Shown: positions 1 to 8,383, numbered from the stretch's first letter. The stretch is 48,844 nucleotides of DNA from Mesorhizobium qingshengii (GCF_900103325.1 NZ_FMXM01000031.1:1-48844); one strand, 5' to 3'. Notes: generated from the sequence alone by a model not told the origin. Made by a program: numbers and translations.

Positions 1-307
1 CACGCGTGGCGGGGTCGACAAGCCTTTCCAGGTCGCTGAGAAGTGTCGGATCCGTCTGCGTCAAAGGTTTGCGTCCGGCACCCTTGCGCCGGATGCCGCC
101 AAGAGCTGAATCCGGCGCCGCGCCGCGCAGTTCCCGCAATCCATATCCGATGGTGCTACGCGCGATCCCCGTTGCCGCGGACACCGCCGCGATCCCGCCC
201 CAGCCCGCGGTGAGCGCTTCCGCCGCCGCAAAGCGGCGACGACCACGCTCGTCCAGCACGGGGCTAACCGCATCATAGCGGAGCTTTATAGCGGCGACAT
301 CGATCAC
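1..307 (-). CDS. ISAzo13-family transposase, N-terminal part (cut by window edge)
   Basis: The minus-strand frame begins at a GTG (305-307) and reads MIDVAAIKLRYDAVSPVLDE, then RGRRRFAAAEALTAGWGGIA, then an HTH-like stretch (AATGIARSTIGYGLRELRG) and RRKGAGRKPLTQTDP. This order is typical of the N-terminus of ISAzo13/Rhodopirellula-type DDE transposases. About 102 residues are visible and the frame is open to position 1, so the catalytic domain lies outside the window. I could not identify the terminal inverted repeat of the element; it should lie between 308 and the next gene. An ATG-initiated frame in the same interval is out of phase and does not give the family motifs. Confidence 0.75.
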   Translation of the reverse strand, partial: MIDVAAIKLRYDAVSPVLDERGRRRFAAAEALTAGWGGIAAVSAATGIARSTIGYGLRELRGAAPDSALGGIRRKGAGRKPLTQTDPTLLSDLERLVDPATR

Positions 308-366
308 CGCCCATGTCTACAAAGCAACGCAGGATTTCGGAATCCCCCAAAACGAGCTTTATCGAT

Positions 367-846
367 TCAGCAATTTATCGACGTGTCCTTAGCGTTGATT
401 TCCGCGACGAGGTAGCTCTCATTGACGACTTTGCCCTTTGCTGTCGTTGCGGCAAACGCGTATCCGGTCGCTATGAGCGCGGTGCCAACGTCGATTGTTT
501 CGCCATTCATCTGCGCGCCGCACACGACAAAGACCGCTTTATCGAGGGCGTAGCCGATTGGCTGGCATGTTACCGAGGCGCTATCGAATAGGGCAGCGAG
601 GTGCGCCAGCGAGATGTTCCCGCAATCGAGTTTGTTCCCATTTGGCTGTTCAGCCCACGTGCCTCGAAGACATGACTGCATGCCATAGAGCCGGAAAATG
701 TGATTTCCCTCGCGCCAGGTATCTCCGGTCAGCAGTTGAGCTGACTTCGATACCACGAAGGGAGCGGCGGAATCGGAAGCATCCTGCGCCTGTGCCGATA
801 CGCATACCGAGAATGCCGCCAGCGCTGCAAAGCTCGCCTGTTTCAT
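367..846 (-). CDS. Exported thermonuclease-like (SNase fold) protein
   Basis: 159 residues with a clear signal peptide (MKQASFAALAAFSVCVSAQA, cleavage after about residue 20), so probably periplasmic. The mature part resembles the staphylococcal-nuclease fold: a TGDTWR segment with a following RLYGMQS strand, four to six cysteines that could form disulfides, and a late VGTALIATGYAFA helix like the usual 'LN..LV..GLA' of the family. The standard catalytic Arg/Glu pattern (R..G.D.PE) is not obvious, so nuclease activity is doubtful. Its ATG overlaps the stop of the upstream gene (843-846), indicating translational coupling. Such proteins are often found next to VirB operons in rhizobial plasmids; a role in the secretion apparatus is inference. 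Confidence 0.6.
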   Translation of the reverse strand: MKQASFAALAAFSVCVSAQAQDASDSAAPFVVSKSAQLLTGDTWREGNHIFRLYGMQSCLRGTWAEQPNGNKLDCGNISLAHLAALFDSASVTCQPIGYALDKAVFVVCGAQMNGETIDVGTALIATGYAFAATTAKGKVVNESYLVAEINAKDTSINC

Positions 847-1445
847 TCCTGGAACTGTCCACCGAGCTCGGCGGAGTGCTCCAGATCGGGGCGCAGGGAC
901 TTGCCGTCCTTGTTGCGTCCGATGGCCGCCATTTGGAAGAAAACCATTTCGTCATCGTCGTAGGCGACGTTGTACGGGTCGTTTGTGTTGCCGGCACCCA
1001 CGAGAGAGAAACACGACACGGCGTCGGGTTCGCCCCTCCTGCTCTGCAGCACAAGTGTTTTGCAAAGCACGACAGAAGCACGATCGTTGTAGATTCCTTC
1101 TTCATAGTCCTGCGCCGCCTTCGTGCAGTCCCACTCCTGCGTCTTGTAGGTAATCTTTGGTTTTGGGCAGGCCGCAAGGCCGCGCAGTCGATACGTCACA
1201 CCGTTGATGACGCGCTCGGTCGCCGACGGCACCTTGACCGGCGCGATGAGGGTCGCCGCATCGCGCTGAAAGAGCGCGCCTTTGGCATCGTAGCGCTCAT
1301 AGACGAACACCTTCTCGCCCGGCTTCGCAAACTGGAGCAGGTAGCGCTCCGACGGCTGCGCGAAGGCATTTGGGGCGTCGGCGCCGGCGGCATAAGCCAC
1401 GGCACCCTGGAGCAGCAAAACCGTGCAAAGGGCAATCTGTTTCAT
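843..1445 (-). CDS. Exported protein of unknown function, coupled to the SNase-like gene
   Basis: 200 residues starting at the ATG at 1443-1445, chosen because it opens a normal signal peptide (MKQIALCTVLLLQGAVAYAA); a longer upstream frame has no such feature. The mature protein has several cysteines and no domain that I recognise. It shares the opening MKQ and a similar signal peptide with the following gene, overlaps it by four bases, and is divergently transcribed from virB1 across a 19-bp inverted repeat. It is probably a periplasmic accessory of the conjugation apparatus, but that is inferred only from position and the shared control region. Confidence 0.6.
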   Translation of the reverse strand: MKQIALCTVLLLQGAVAYAAGADAPNAFAQPSERYLLQFAKPGEKVFVYERYDAKGALFQRDAATLIAPVKVPSATERVINGVTYRLRGLAACPKPKITYKTQEWDCTKAAQDYEEGIYNDRASVVLCKTLVLQSRRGEPDAVSCFSLVGAGNTNDPYNVAYDDDEMVFFQMAAIGRNKDGKSLRPDLEHSAELGGQFQE

Positions 1446-1475
1446 TCGAAATTCGTCCCTGCGGTGCATATCGTG

Positions 1476-1519
1476 TTGACACTTTACTAGGGCTGCGTGT
1501 AGCCATAGTAAAGTGTTAA
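1476..1519. promoter_or_regulatory. Divergent operator-like inverted repeat with TAGTAAAGTGTYAA half-sites
   Basis: The two arms, 1476-1494 and 1501-1519, are 19 bp long with two mismatches and a six-base loop. Each arm carries TAGTAAAGTGTYAA pointing toward the gene it precedes: the exported-protein pair on the minus strand, virB1 on the plus strand. A third copy of the 14-mer lies at 8384-8397 just before virB8. TTGACA occurs inside the left arm, so the repeat may overlap a -35 box. A regulator binding here could control both directions. Confidence 0.6.
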
Positions 1520-1533
1520 ATTTTGGCGACAGT

Positions 1534-2187
1534 ATGAACACTCGAACAGCTCTCCTGCTCACCCTGTGTGGCGCTGCAATGCCCTTCGTGGCGCACGGCC
1601 AAGACCGGGCATCAGACCGCGTAGCAGTCGCCTTTGCAATGCCGGCGCAAGTCCTTGCCGCCGTCGGGGCGCAAAGGCCGGGGGCGTGTAAGGCCGGAAA
1701 TCGTGCAGAGGTCTCCCAACTTGTGCGTTCCATCGCGCAAGACGAAGGGTTCGACGCCGATCTGGCCGAGGCGATTGCATGGGCTGAAAGCGATCTCGGC
1801 GCCAGTCAGGGTCCGTCTAAGGCCGGAGCCCTGGGGATCATGCAGCTGATGCCGGCCACGGCGGCCGGTCTCGGCGTGCGGGACCGGTGCGATACGCAGG
1901 CAAATGTCCGGGCTGGCCTTCGCTATCTCAAGTCACTCTATGACGAGTTCCAGGATCCGCTGCTGATGCTTGCGGCTTACAACGCCGGGCCCAACAGCGT
2001 CTACAAGGCGCAAGGGATTCCGGTGAATCCGGAGACGGCTGAATACATCGTGAAAATCTTGAACCGCTGGAAGTTCGGCGGTGTCGTGAAGAAGTCCACC
2101 CTGCCCACCTCCGAAATGCTCGCGGCCACTCCGCCAGCAAACGGGGACGCTTGGCAGGATGGCCATGTCATGGATTTCGGCAACTGA
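1534..2187 (+). CDS. virB1: VirB1-type lytic transglycosylase
   Basis: 217 residues with signal peptide MNTRTALLLTLCGAAMPFVA and a soluble lysozyme-like transglycosylase domain at about residues 60-185. The catalytic Glu is probably E85 in AIAWAESDLG, followed by the family motifs GALGIMQLMP and LAAYNAGPN. The enzyme would cleave peptidoglycan locally so that the secretion channel and pilus can cross the wall. I chose the ATG at 1534 over a GTG at 1513 because it opens directly into the signal peptide and leaves the operator-like repeat (ending 1519) outside the gene. First gene of the T4SS operon; virB2 follows after 13 bp. Confidence 0.9.
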   Translation: MNTRTALLLTLCGAAMPFVAHGQDRASDRVAVAFAMPAQVLAAVGAQRPGACKAGNRAEVSQLVRSIAQDEGFDADLAEAIAWAESDLGASQGPSKAGALGIMQLMPATAAGLGVRDRCDTQANVRAGLRYLKSLYDEFQDPLLMLAAYNAGPNSVYKAQGIPVNPETAEYIVKILNRWKFGGVVKKSTLPTSEMLAATPPANGDAWQDGHVMDFGN

Positions 2188-2200
2188 AAGGAGCCAAAGG

Positions 2201-2515
2201 GTGGAATACAGGAAAGCGGGCATGTTTGCCCTGAAACTGGCCTTGGCCTCGGCGGTCGGAATAGCGCTCGCGCCAGCCACCGCGTACGCCCAGTCGGCGG
2301 CACCAGTCGAAAACGTGCTTGAGTGGTTCGTCGGAGTTCTGCAGGGCAACATAGCGCGCTCATTCGCCATCATCGCGGTCTGCTTTCTCGGCTTCCTCGC
2401 CATGACGGGCCGGCTGGCGTGGATGATGGCTTTTTCCATCATCATCGGCATCGCTCTGATCTTCGGCGCTGCCCAACTGGTGGATGCGGTTCGCGCGACC
2501 GCGGGAGGCAGCTGA
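2201..2515 (+). CDS. virB2: VirB2 major pilin subunit
   Basis: 104 residues, starting at GTG 2201 with a good Shine-Dalgarno (AAAGGAG, 2187-2193) seven bases upstream. The layout is that of VirB2/TrbC pilins: an N-terminal signal sequence ending near ATAYAQS, then two hydrophobic segments (about FAIIAVCFLGFLAM and MMAFSIIIGIALIFGAAQLV) separated by a short polar loop (TGRLAW). It would be processed, stored in the inner membrane and assembled into the conjugative pilus. Position between virB1 and virB3 supports the call. Confidence 0.88.
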   Translation: MEYRKAGMFALKLALASAVGIALAPATAYAQSAAPVENVLEWFVGVLQGNIARSFAIIAVCFLGFLAMTGRLAWMMAFSIIIGIALIFGAAQLVDAVRATAGGS

Positions 2516-2518
2516 GGC

Positions 2519-2812
2519 ATGGACGACGAGGAAGTCTATGTCGAGCCGGTCAGCCTGCCCCTGACACGCCCCCCGATGAAATGGGGGGTGCGCTACGAGG
2601 TTTTCGCGCTGAACGGCATCCTGGCGGTGATCGCCTTTATCGCCACGAGCAGCTTCATCCTCGGTCTTGGCGTGTTCGGCGTGGTGCATCTGGTCAGCGC
2701 ATATCTGTGCCAGCGCGACCCCTACATGTTTCATATTTTCGAGCGGCGCATCTCCAAACGCGGAGCGGTGGCGAACCTTACTTTTTGGGGCGCGAGGAGC
2801 TATTCGCCATGA
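2519..2812 (+). CDS. virB3: VirB3 inner-membrane component
   Basis: 97 residues, with the VirB3/TrbD pattern: a polar N-terminus (LPLTRPPMKWGVRYEVF), one hydrophobic hairpin of two close membrane segments (about residues 30-62), and a conserved C-terminal stretch (QRDPYMFHIFERRISKR). VirB3 acts with the VirB4 ATPase in pilus assembly at the inner membrane. It starts three bases after the virB2 stop and its TGA overlaps the virB4 ATG, so the three genes are translationally linked. Confidence 0.88.
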   Translation: MDDEEVYVEPVSLPLTRPPMKWGVRYEVFALNGILAVIAFIATSSFILGLGVFGVVHLVSAYLCQRDPYMFHIFERRISKRGAVANLTFWGARSYSP

Positions 2813-5211
2813 GCCTCGACGCCGACCTGAAATTCGGCCGTGAGCGCCGCCGCGAAAAGCCCGCGGCGATGCACATCCCCTACCTTCGCCATGTCGATGA
2901 CAATTTAATCGTGACGAAGAGCGGCTTTCTGGTCGGCGCCATCCAGCTCAGCGGCCTGCCGTTCCAAACGATGGACCAGGCCGAGTTGAACAGCCGAATG
3001 TTCAACCGCAACACCACGTTCCGCAATCTCTCGACCTCTCGCTTTGCGGTCTACACAACGATGATCCGCCGCCACGTGACGCCGGAGATCGAAGGCGACT
3101 TTGACAATCCTTTCGTGGCCGAGCTCGACGCCCGCTACATGGATGAGCTTGGGTCGAAAAACCTTTTCGTCAACGAGGCGTATCTGACGGTCATACGCCG
3201 TCCGATGGTCGGCCGGGTCGGCTGGGTGGACAAGGCGCTCAATGCATTCCGCGTCAGCACCGCCGGCGAAGAAACCCGCGAAGAGGCAATTGCCGAACTG
3301 CATGACACCCTTGACGGGATGGTCAAGGATTTCACCGCTTATGGGGGGCGTCTTCTCGGTGTCGTGAAGCGCCGCGACAGCTTCTTTTCCGAGCCTGCGG
3401 AATTTTTGGCGAAGATCCTCGCGGGCGGCATCGAGGTGGAAATGCCTTTGCCGCGCATGTCCCTCGGCGATGTTCTGGCGACGCGGCAGCTGTTTTTCGG
3501 CAAGTCGGCGCTGGAACTTCGGGGTCCGGACCAAGCCAAGCTCGGCGCCATCGTGTCAATCAAGGAATACCCACCGTTCACCGCACCGGGCTCTTTGGAC
3601 GGTCTGTTGCGCTTGCCGCATGAGTTTATTCTGACGCAAAGTTTCGCGATCGAAGACCGTGTAACGGCGATGCGCAGGATCAACACCATCGCCAACCAGG
3701 TTGAGGGTTCCGACGAGGCGGGCACGACGGTCGAGGATTCCGTCCACGACGGCGCCGACAAGCTGGCCGGCGGCGAAGTCGTCTTCGGACAACATCACAT
3801 GAGCGTCATGGCATTGGCGCAGGACATGACTGGGCTCAACCGTGCGCTATCCGACATCACGGCCGAGCTTTCGCGCATGTCGATCGTACCGGTCCGCGAG
3901 ACTCTGAACACGGAATTGGCCTTCTGGGCGCAGCTGCCGGGAAATTTCAGCTACATCGCGCGACGTGCGTTGATCTCGTCGCTAAATTTCGCCGGTCTTT
4001 TTTCAGGACACAATTTCCCGTCCGGCCAACGCGAGCGGCTGCATTGGAAACGCCCTATCGCTTTGCTCGAGACGACCAGCCAGACGGCTTACTATTTCAA
4101 TTTCCACGTTCACGATGTCGGGCACTTCACGGTGTTCGGCCCGACCGGCTCGGGCAAGACCGTGGTGCTGTCATTCCTGATGGCGCAGTCCATGCGCATC
4201 ACGCCCCGGCCACGATGTGTCTATTTCGACTATATGCGCGGCGCTGAAATTTTCGTTCGGGCGCTCGGCGGTCGCTACGAGGTGATGGAACCTTCTCAGC
4301 CAACCGGGTTCGCGCCATTGCAGCTTGATGACACGGCAGAAAACCGTTCTTTCCTGGAAGATTTGCTCCTCTACATTCTGACGCCGGAAGGCGGCGCGCT
4401 GGACGTGGCGGAGATGCGCGTCATTAACGCCGCCGTCGACATGGTCTACAAGATTCCGCGCGAACAGCGGACCTTCGATTTGCTGCCGGAAGTGCTACGG
4501 GGCTCGCTCATGCCTGGCATGAACGATCTGGCCGCGCGGATAGAGCCCTGGCTCGACCCGAAGGACAAGGGCTGGCTTTTCAACAATCCCGTCGATCTAG
4601 TCGATTTCTCGAAGCCCGTTGTCGGGTTCGACATGACGAAGATCCTGGGCGATCGCAAGCTGCGCTCGGCGGCGTTGCTCTACATCTTCCATCGTCTGGA
4701 AGACGTCATCGACGGCTCGCCGATCATGCTCTTCCTCGATGAAGGTTGGAAGCTGCTGGACGACGAGGTTTTCGCCGCTTTCATCAACGAGACGCTGAAG
4801 ACCATTCGTCGCCGCAACGGCGTGGTCGGCTTCGGCACGCAGACAGCCGAAGACGTCGTCAGTTCCTCCATCTCGTCGTCACTGATCGAGCAAACGAAGA
4901 CCAACATTTTCTTCCCCAACCCGAAGGCGAGCAAGGAGTCCTACATGGAGCGCTTCTCGCTTACAGCGAAGGAATTCGAGTTCGTGCGCCGAACCGCGAA
5001 GGAAACACGCACCTTCCTCGTCAAGCACGACAGCGACTCGATCGTAGCTAGGCTCGATTTGTCGGCAATGCCCGATCTTATCAAGGTGTTGTCCTCGAAC
5101 GAAGCCAACAGCAAGGAATGCGCACGGCTGCGGGAAACCTTCGGCGACGAGCCGGAGATGTGGTTGCCATACTTCTGCGGATGGGAGGACGAGCATGACG
5201 AAGCGGCTTAG
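2809..5211 (+). CDS. virB4: VirB4 secretion ATPase
   Basis: 800 residues, the usual VirB4/TrbE length. The start ATG at 2809 overlaps the virB3 stop (ATGA). Walker A is GPTGSGKT at residues 444-451 and Walker B is IMLFLDEGW near 640-647; the C-terminal RecA-like domain continues through GFGTQTAEDVVSS. The N-terminal half (MHIPYLRHVDDNLIVTKSGF) is the conserved CagE/TrbE/VirB domain. VirB4 powers pilus assembly and substrate passage at the inner-membrane base of the channel. The frame is open well upstream of 2809, but that extension runs antiparallel to no family motif and overlaps virB2 and virB3, so it is not used. Confidence 0.95.
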   Translation: MSLDADLKFGRERRREKPAAMHIPYLRHVDDNLIVTKSGFLVGAIQLSGLPFQTMDQAELNSRMFNRNTTFRNLSTSRFAVYTTMIRRHVTPEIEGDFDNPFVAELDARYMDELGSKNLFVNEAYLTVIRRPMVGRVGWVDKALNAFRVSTAGEETREEAIAELHDTLDGMVKDFTAYGGRLLGVVKRRDSFFSEPAEFLAKILAGGIEVEMPLPRMSLGDVLATRQLFFGKSALELRGPDQAKLGAIVSIKEYPPFTAPGSLDGLLRLPHEFILTQSFAIEDRVTAMRRINTIANQVEGSDEAGTTVEDSVHDGADKLAGGEVVFGQHHMSVMALAQDMTGLNRALSDITAELSRMSIVPVRETLNTELAFWAQLPGNFSYIARRALISSLNFAGLFSGHNFPSGQRERLHWKRPIALLETTSQTAYYFNFHVHDVGHFTVFGPTGSGKTVVLSFLMAQSMRITPRPRCVYFDYMRGAEIFVRALGGRYEVMEPSQPTGFAPLQLDDTAENRSFLEDLLLYILTPEGGALDVAEMRVINAAVDMVYKIPREQRTFDLLPEVLRGSLMPGMNDLAARIEPWLDPKDKGWLFNNPVDLVDFSKPVVGFDMTKILGDRKLRSAALLYIFHRLEDVIDGSPIMLFLDEGWKLLDDEVFAAFINETLKTIRRRNGVVGFGTQTAEDVVSSSISSSLIEQTKTNIFFPNPKASKESYMERFSLTAKEFEFVRRTAKETRTFLVKHDSDSIVARLDLSAMPDLIKVLSSNEANSKECARLRETFGDEPEMWLPYFCGWEDEHDEAA

Positions 5212-6352
5212 CAGCGCCTGTCTGGCCGTGGCTCTCGGGACAGCGGGAAGCATGACCGCAGCTGTCGCTCAGATCGCGGTCATCGACGGACCGAACCTCG
5301 ACAAGCGGCAAGAGGACGAGCAGCACAGTACGAAGTCGGATGAGGCCAAGAGGGACGAAACCGACAAGAAGAAAAGCGTCGTCTGCACCTACTCGAACAA
5401 ATACCGCTCACAGATGTTTCGCAGGTCGCCTGCCGAAGCGTTGCAGCGCGACGCGGGCAACGTGAAGATGATCCGCTATTATGCGCAGAAATACGGCGTG
5501 CCCGAAGGCCTGGCGCTGTCCGTTGCCTATCAGGAATCGCGCTTCGACACGTGCGCCGGGAGCCACACCGGCGTCAAAGGCGTCATGCAGCTGACCAAGG
5601 GCACCGGTAAGTCCATGGGACTTGACCGTGACGTGAACGAGCAGAATGTCGAAGGCGGCGTCAAATATCTCGGAATGGGCGTGAAGCAATGCGGGGCGAC
5701 GAACTATAGCTGTCTCGCCTCCTTCTACAACGGATCGAACGCAGGCGAGCAAAGCCAGTGGGCCGGCGGCGTCGGCCGTTGGAACAGCTACTTCAACGAA
5801 TATGTATCGAGCGGCAAGGCTCCGGCCGCCGCGCCGCCACCATTCTCGATCGTAACGGCCGACGGCGCAGGCGGCACGGCCCAGGACGCGGCTATGGGCA
5901 CGGTGAGGAAGGCGGCTGGCGGCCTCGATGCAAGCTCATCGCAGATGGGCGCCAACGACGCGGCAATCGACGCGCTGGCGGGCAATGTTGGCCAGGTGAC
6001 CGAATACAAGGACGCTTGGGAGCTGAACTCGTCGGCTCGTGGGATCAACGCCGATGTCACCAACCAATACCTCGCCCAGGCCGGGGATTTTACGGCGTTG
6101 CTGGCCCAACTTCTATCGTTGCAGAATGTTCAGGCATCGCAGTCGTCCAAGCTGGTGCAACAGCCCAAGAGCGGCTCTCCAAACCCATTCTCTTGTGATC
6201 CCGCGGAACTGGAACGATTGAAGATCGATCGCGGCCGGTGGCTGCCATGCGCGGTTGAGAACGCGAGGGCAGGCTCGGCCGACAGCCGCTCGATGGTCAT
6301 CACCAGTGATCCTGCCGGCGCTGCCAGCGTGATCGATTCTCTACAGCAATAG
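5195..6352 (+). CDS. Second lytic transglycosylase of the T4SS operon, with a VirB5-like N-terminus
   Basis: 385 residues, overlapping the virB4 end by 17 bp. A signal peptide (cleavage near AAVAQ) is followed by QIAVIDGPNLD, almost identical to the start of mature VirB5 encoded next door (QIAVIDGANLD). A transglycosylase domain spans about residues 88-205, with the likely catalytic Glu at E114 (SVAYQESRFD) and motifs GVKGVMQLTKGTGK and CLASFYNGSN. The remaining 180 residues are rich in Ala, Gly, Ser and Gln without a recognised domain. The protein probably works in the periplasm on peptidoglycan or as part of the pilus tip. It gives the operon two transglycosylases, together with VirB1. Confidence 0.8.
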   Translation: MTKRLSSACLAVALGTAGSMTAAVAQIAVIDGPNLDKRQEDEQHSTKSDEAKRDETDKKKSVVCTYSNKYRSQMFRRSPAEALQRDAGNVKMIRYYAQKYGVPEGLALSVAYQESRFDTCAGSHTGVKGVMQLTKGTGKSMGLDRDVNEQNVEGGVKYLGMGVKQCGATNYSCLASFYNGSNAGEQSQWAGGVGRWNSYFNEYVSSGKAPAAAPPPFSIVTADGAGGTAQDAAMGTVRKAAGGLDASSSQMGANDAAIDALAGNVGQVTEYKDAWELNSSARGINADVTNQYLAQAGDFTALLAQLLSLQNVQASQSSKLVQQPKSGSPNPFSCDPAELERLKIDRGRWLPCAVENARAGSADSRSMVITSDPAGAASVIDSLQQ

Positions 6353-6361
6353 GAGGCTGAC

Positions 6362-7096
6362 ATGAAGAAATTCGCGATTGCTACCGGCATGGCGCTTTGG
6401 ACGAGCGCGGGCTTTGCACAGATTGCCGTCATCGATGGCGCCAATCTCGATGTCGCCCGCAAGAATGCGGAGAACACCAACTCCATCATGGATTCGAACA
6501 AGGATATTCTGAGAAAGAGCCAAGAGATCCTGCAGGCTCTCAGCGGCAGTCGTGACGGTTCGCTCGGGATTGGACAAATGGGCCTCGGCGGCAATATGTC
6601 GATTGCCCAGGCTCCGTCATTCGGATCGATCCTGAACGGCGGCGCACTTTCGTTTGGTGGCCTGTCGCCCGAAATCCAGAAAATCGCTGGCGCCGTCATC
6701 AATGGGCTGCAGCTGGTAAAGCAGCTCCAGCAGATTGCCGGCAAGGAGACGAGCGCCGTCAACTCAGCCTACGGCGGCAGCGTCAACGTGGCCTCGCTGC
6801 TAAGCGCGCTGACGTCGCAGGCCTCGCAGGGCGTCACCCAGCGCCAACAGTCCCTGCAGTCCGCGAGCGGGCAGATTGGGCAGTCGCAGGACGTCAAGGG
6901 ATCGGTGGACCAGAACACACGGATGCAGCTGGAAAACGCGCGCGCGGTCAACGAATTGATCGGCGTCCAGAATGGCGCGGTCGCGGCCCTGAATGAGAAG
7001 CTGAAGGGAGATCTTCTTCGCCAGAGCCAGGTGCAGAAGATGATGACGCCGCGCAACGTCAATCCGTTCGCGGAATTTGGCAAGAGCGGAGGCTAG
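6362..7096 (+). CDS. virB5: VirB5-like minor pilin / pilus-tip protein
   Basis: 244 residues, ATG at 6362 nine bases after the previous stop, with AGGAGG (6351-6356) upstream. A signal peptide ends at FAQIAVID. The mature protein is polar and mostly helical, with many Gln/Asn/Ser residues (NTNSIMDSNKDILRKSQEIL and ASQGVTQRQQSLQSASGQIG), as in VirB5/TrbJ-type proteins. VirB5 sits at the pilus tip and assists recipient contact. Sequence identity within this family is low, so the assignment rests on composition, signal peptide and gene order between virB4 and virB6. Confidence 0.75.
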   Translation: MKKFAIATGMALWTSAGFAQIAVIDGANLDVARKNAENTNSIMDSNKDILRKSQEILQALSGSRDGSLGIGQMGLGGNMSIAQAPSFGSILNGGALSFGGLSPEIQKIAGAVINGLQLVKQLQQIAGKETSAVNSAYGGSVNVASLLSALTSQASQGVTQRQQSLQSASGQIGQSQDVKGSVDQNTRMQLENARAVNELIGVQNGAVAALNEKLKGDLLRQSQVQKMMTPRNVNPFAEFGKSGG

Positions 7097-7099
7097 CGC

Positions 7100-7282
7100 T
7101 TGTCGAGGCGGGCGTTGCGCATCTGCGCTGTGATTGGGCTCGGCGCAGTGCTTTTCGGATGCGCTAATCGCGAACTGAAAGCGCCGTGCGGGCCTTTGGC
7201 GTATGCCGACGTCGACGAATGCGGCCCGCTGAAGCCGGTCAATTCAACGCCGTTCGCCAGCATCATTGACGAGGATCCATGA
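7100..7282 (+). CDS. Small lipoprotein of the T4SS operon (VirB7 or entry-exclusion type)
   Basis: 60 residues from a TTG at 7100, four bases after the virB5 stop; the upstream GGAGG lies inside the virB5 end. A signal sequence ends in the lipobox LFGC (Cys about residue 21), so the mature protein would be a lipid-anchored peptide of about 40 residues with three further cysteines or polar residues. Its TGA overlaps the virB6 ATG. Size and place match both VirB7 (outer-membrane partner of VirB9) and the small entry-exclusion lipoproteins found between virB5 and virB6; I cannot decide between them. Confidence 0.65.
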   Translation: MSRRALRICAVIGLGAVLFGCANRELKAPCGPLAYADVDECGPLKPVNSTPFASIIDEDP

Positions 7283-8322
7283 ACGGTCTTGCCGAAAGCA
7301 TTCTCGGTGGCATTGACAACATCGGCGAGGACTTCGTCCGCACCGTCTATATGCAGTTGGGCAATGCGATGGGCAACGTCTTCACCCTCATGCTCACCCT
7401 CTATATCGTGTGGTGGGGCTATTCGATCCTGAGCGGGCGAGAGTCGATCTCGCCGCTCGAAGCGGCCTATCGCCTCGGCCGCGCCGTCATCATCTATATG
7501 CTGCTGACCGGATGGGGCACATTTTCCGCGACGATCTATCAGCTCGTGCAAAGCATTCCAGATGAGGTCGGCAAAGTGATCGTCGGCGCCGTGTCGCGAG
7601 CCACCGGCAATCAGCTCAGCGACCAGGCGGCAATTCCAGCGCTTATCGACAATCTCTACCAAGGGGCACAGGACGTCGCCAATCAGGTCTATAGCGGATC
7701 CTTCTACGACATTTTTGGCGCGCTGCTGTCGCTGCTCGTTCTGCTTTCAGCCATCATCTTCGCAGCGCTTGCCATTGCCGCAATCATCGCCGCCAAAGTG
7801 ATGTTGTTCATCACACTGGCCTTGGCGCCGATATGGATCATTCTCTGGCTTTACCGCTGGTCCTCGCGCATGAGCGAAGGCTTCCTTTCGCTCACGACCT
7901 TCCTGATGATTCAGCAAGTCCTGATCTACGGCTTTCTCGGCTTCTACTTCTCGCTCGTAAACGCGGCGCTGAACACCGCCACGTCCGGTGGAGCGACCAT
8001 GGACAGTAAGATGTCGCTGGTGCTGCCCTTGGTGCTGGTGACGATCATCGGGATCTACGTTCTCATGCAGATCCCATCGATTGCTTCGATCCTAAATGGC
8101 GGCGGGTATCTGAGCACCGTGGGCGCCCGCTACTCGTATGGGAGGTTCGGCAGAAACGCCGTGCGCTACTCCGGTGCTCGATGGGCCGCCGGCCGCGCCG
8201 CTCGGGGCGCCCGGCAGCTCGCGGCAAACAACTTCCGATCTCCGCGAGCAGCAAGGGCCGATGCCGCAACTCGGTCCGCCATCCAGCAAGGTGCGCGCGA
8301 TAACGCCAGGCCTCTGGCCTAG
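7279..8322 (+). CDS. virB6: VirB6/TrbL polytopic inner-membrane protein
   Basis: 347 residues. At least five strongly hydrophobic segments occur between about residues 32 and 270 (for example VFTLMLTLYIVWWGYSIL, LLSLLVLLSAIIFAALAIAA, VMLFITLALAPIWIILWLYR). A conserved central region and a basic, Arg-rich C-terminal tail (residues 285-347) fit the VirB6/TrbL family, which forms part of the inner-membrane pore contacting the transferred DNA. The ATG overlaps the stop of the lipoprotein gene. After this gene there is a 68-bp gap holding a copy of the TAGTAAAGTGTYAA motif, so virB8 onward may have its own control. Confidence 0.9.
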   Translation: MNGLAESILGGIDNIGEDFVRTVYMQLGNAMGNVFTLMLTLYIVWWGYSILSGRESISPLEAAYRLGRAVIIYMLLTGWGTFSATIYQLVQSIPDEVGKVIVGAVSRATGNQLSDQAAIPALIDNLYQGAQDVANQVYSGSFYDIFGALLSLLVLLSAIIFAALAIAAIIAAKVMLFITLALAPIWIILWLYRWSSRMSEGFLSLTTFLMIQQVLIYGFLGFYFSLVNAALNTATSGGATMDSKMSLVLPLVLVTIIGIYVLMQIPSIASILNGGGYLSTVGARYSYGRFGRNAVRYSGARWAAGRAARGARQLAANNFRSPRAARADAATRSAIQQGARDNARPLA

Positions 8323-8383
8323 AACACAAGAACGATCATCGATCGCGGCCCTAGATCAGGATTGCGTCGCGCAAACGAGGCAA

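Noticed and set aside
495..1490. Open frame of about 330 codons on the plus strand
   Set aside because: It covers both exported minus-strand genes and their signal peptides and has no domain or start signal; it mirrors coding on the other strand.
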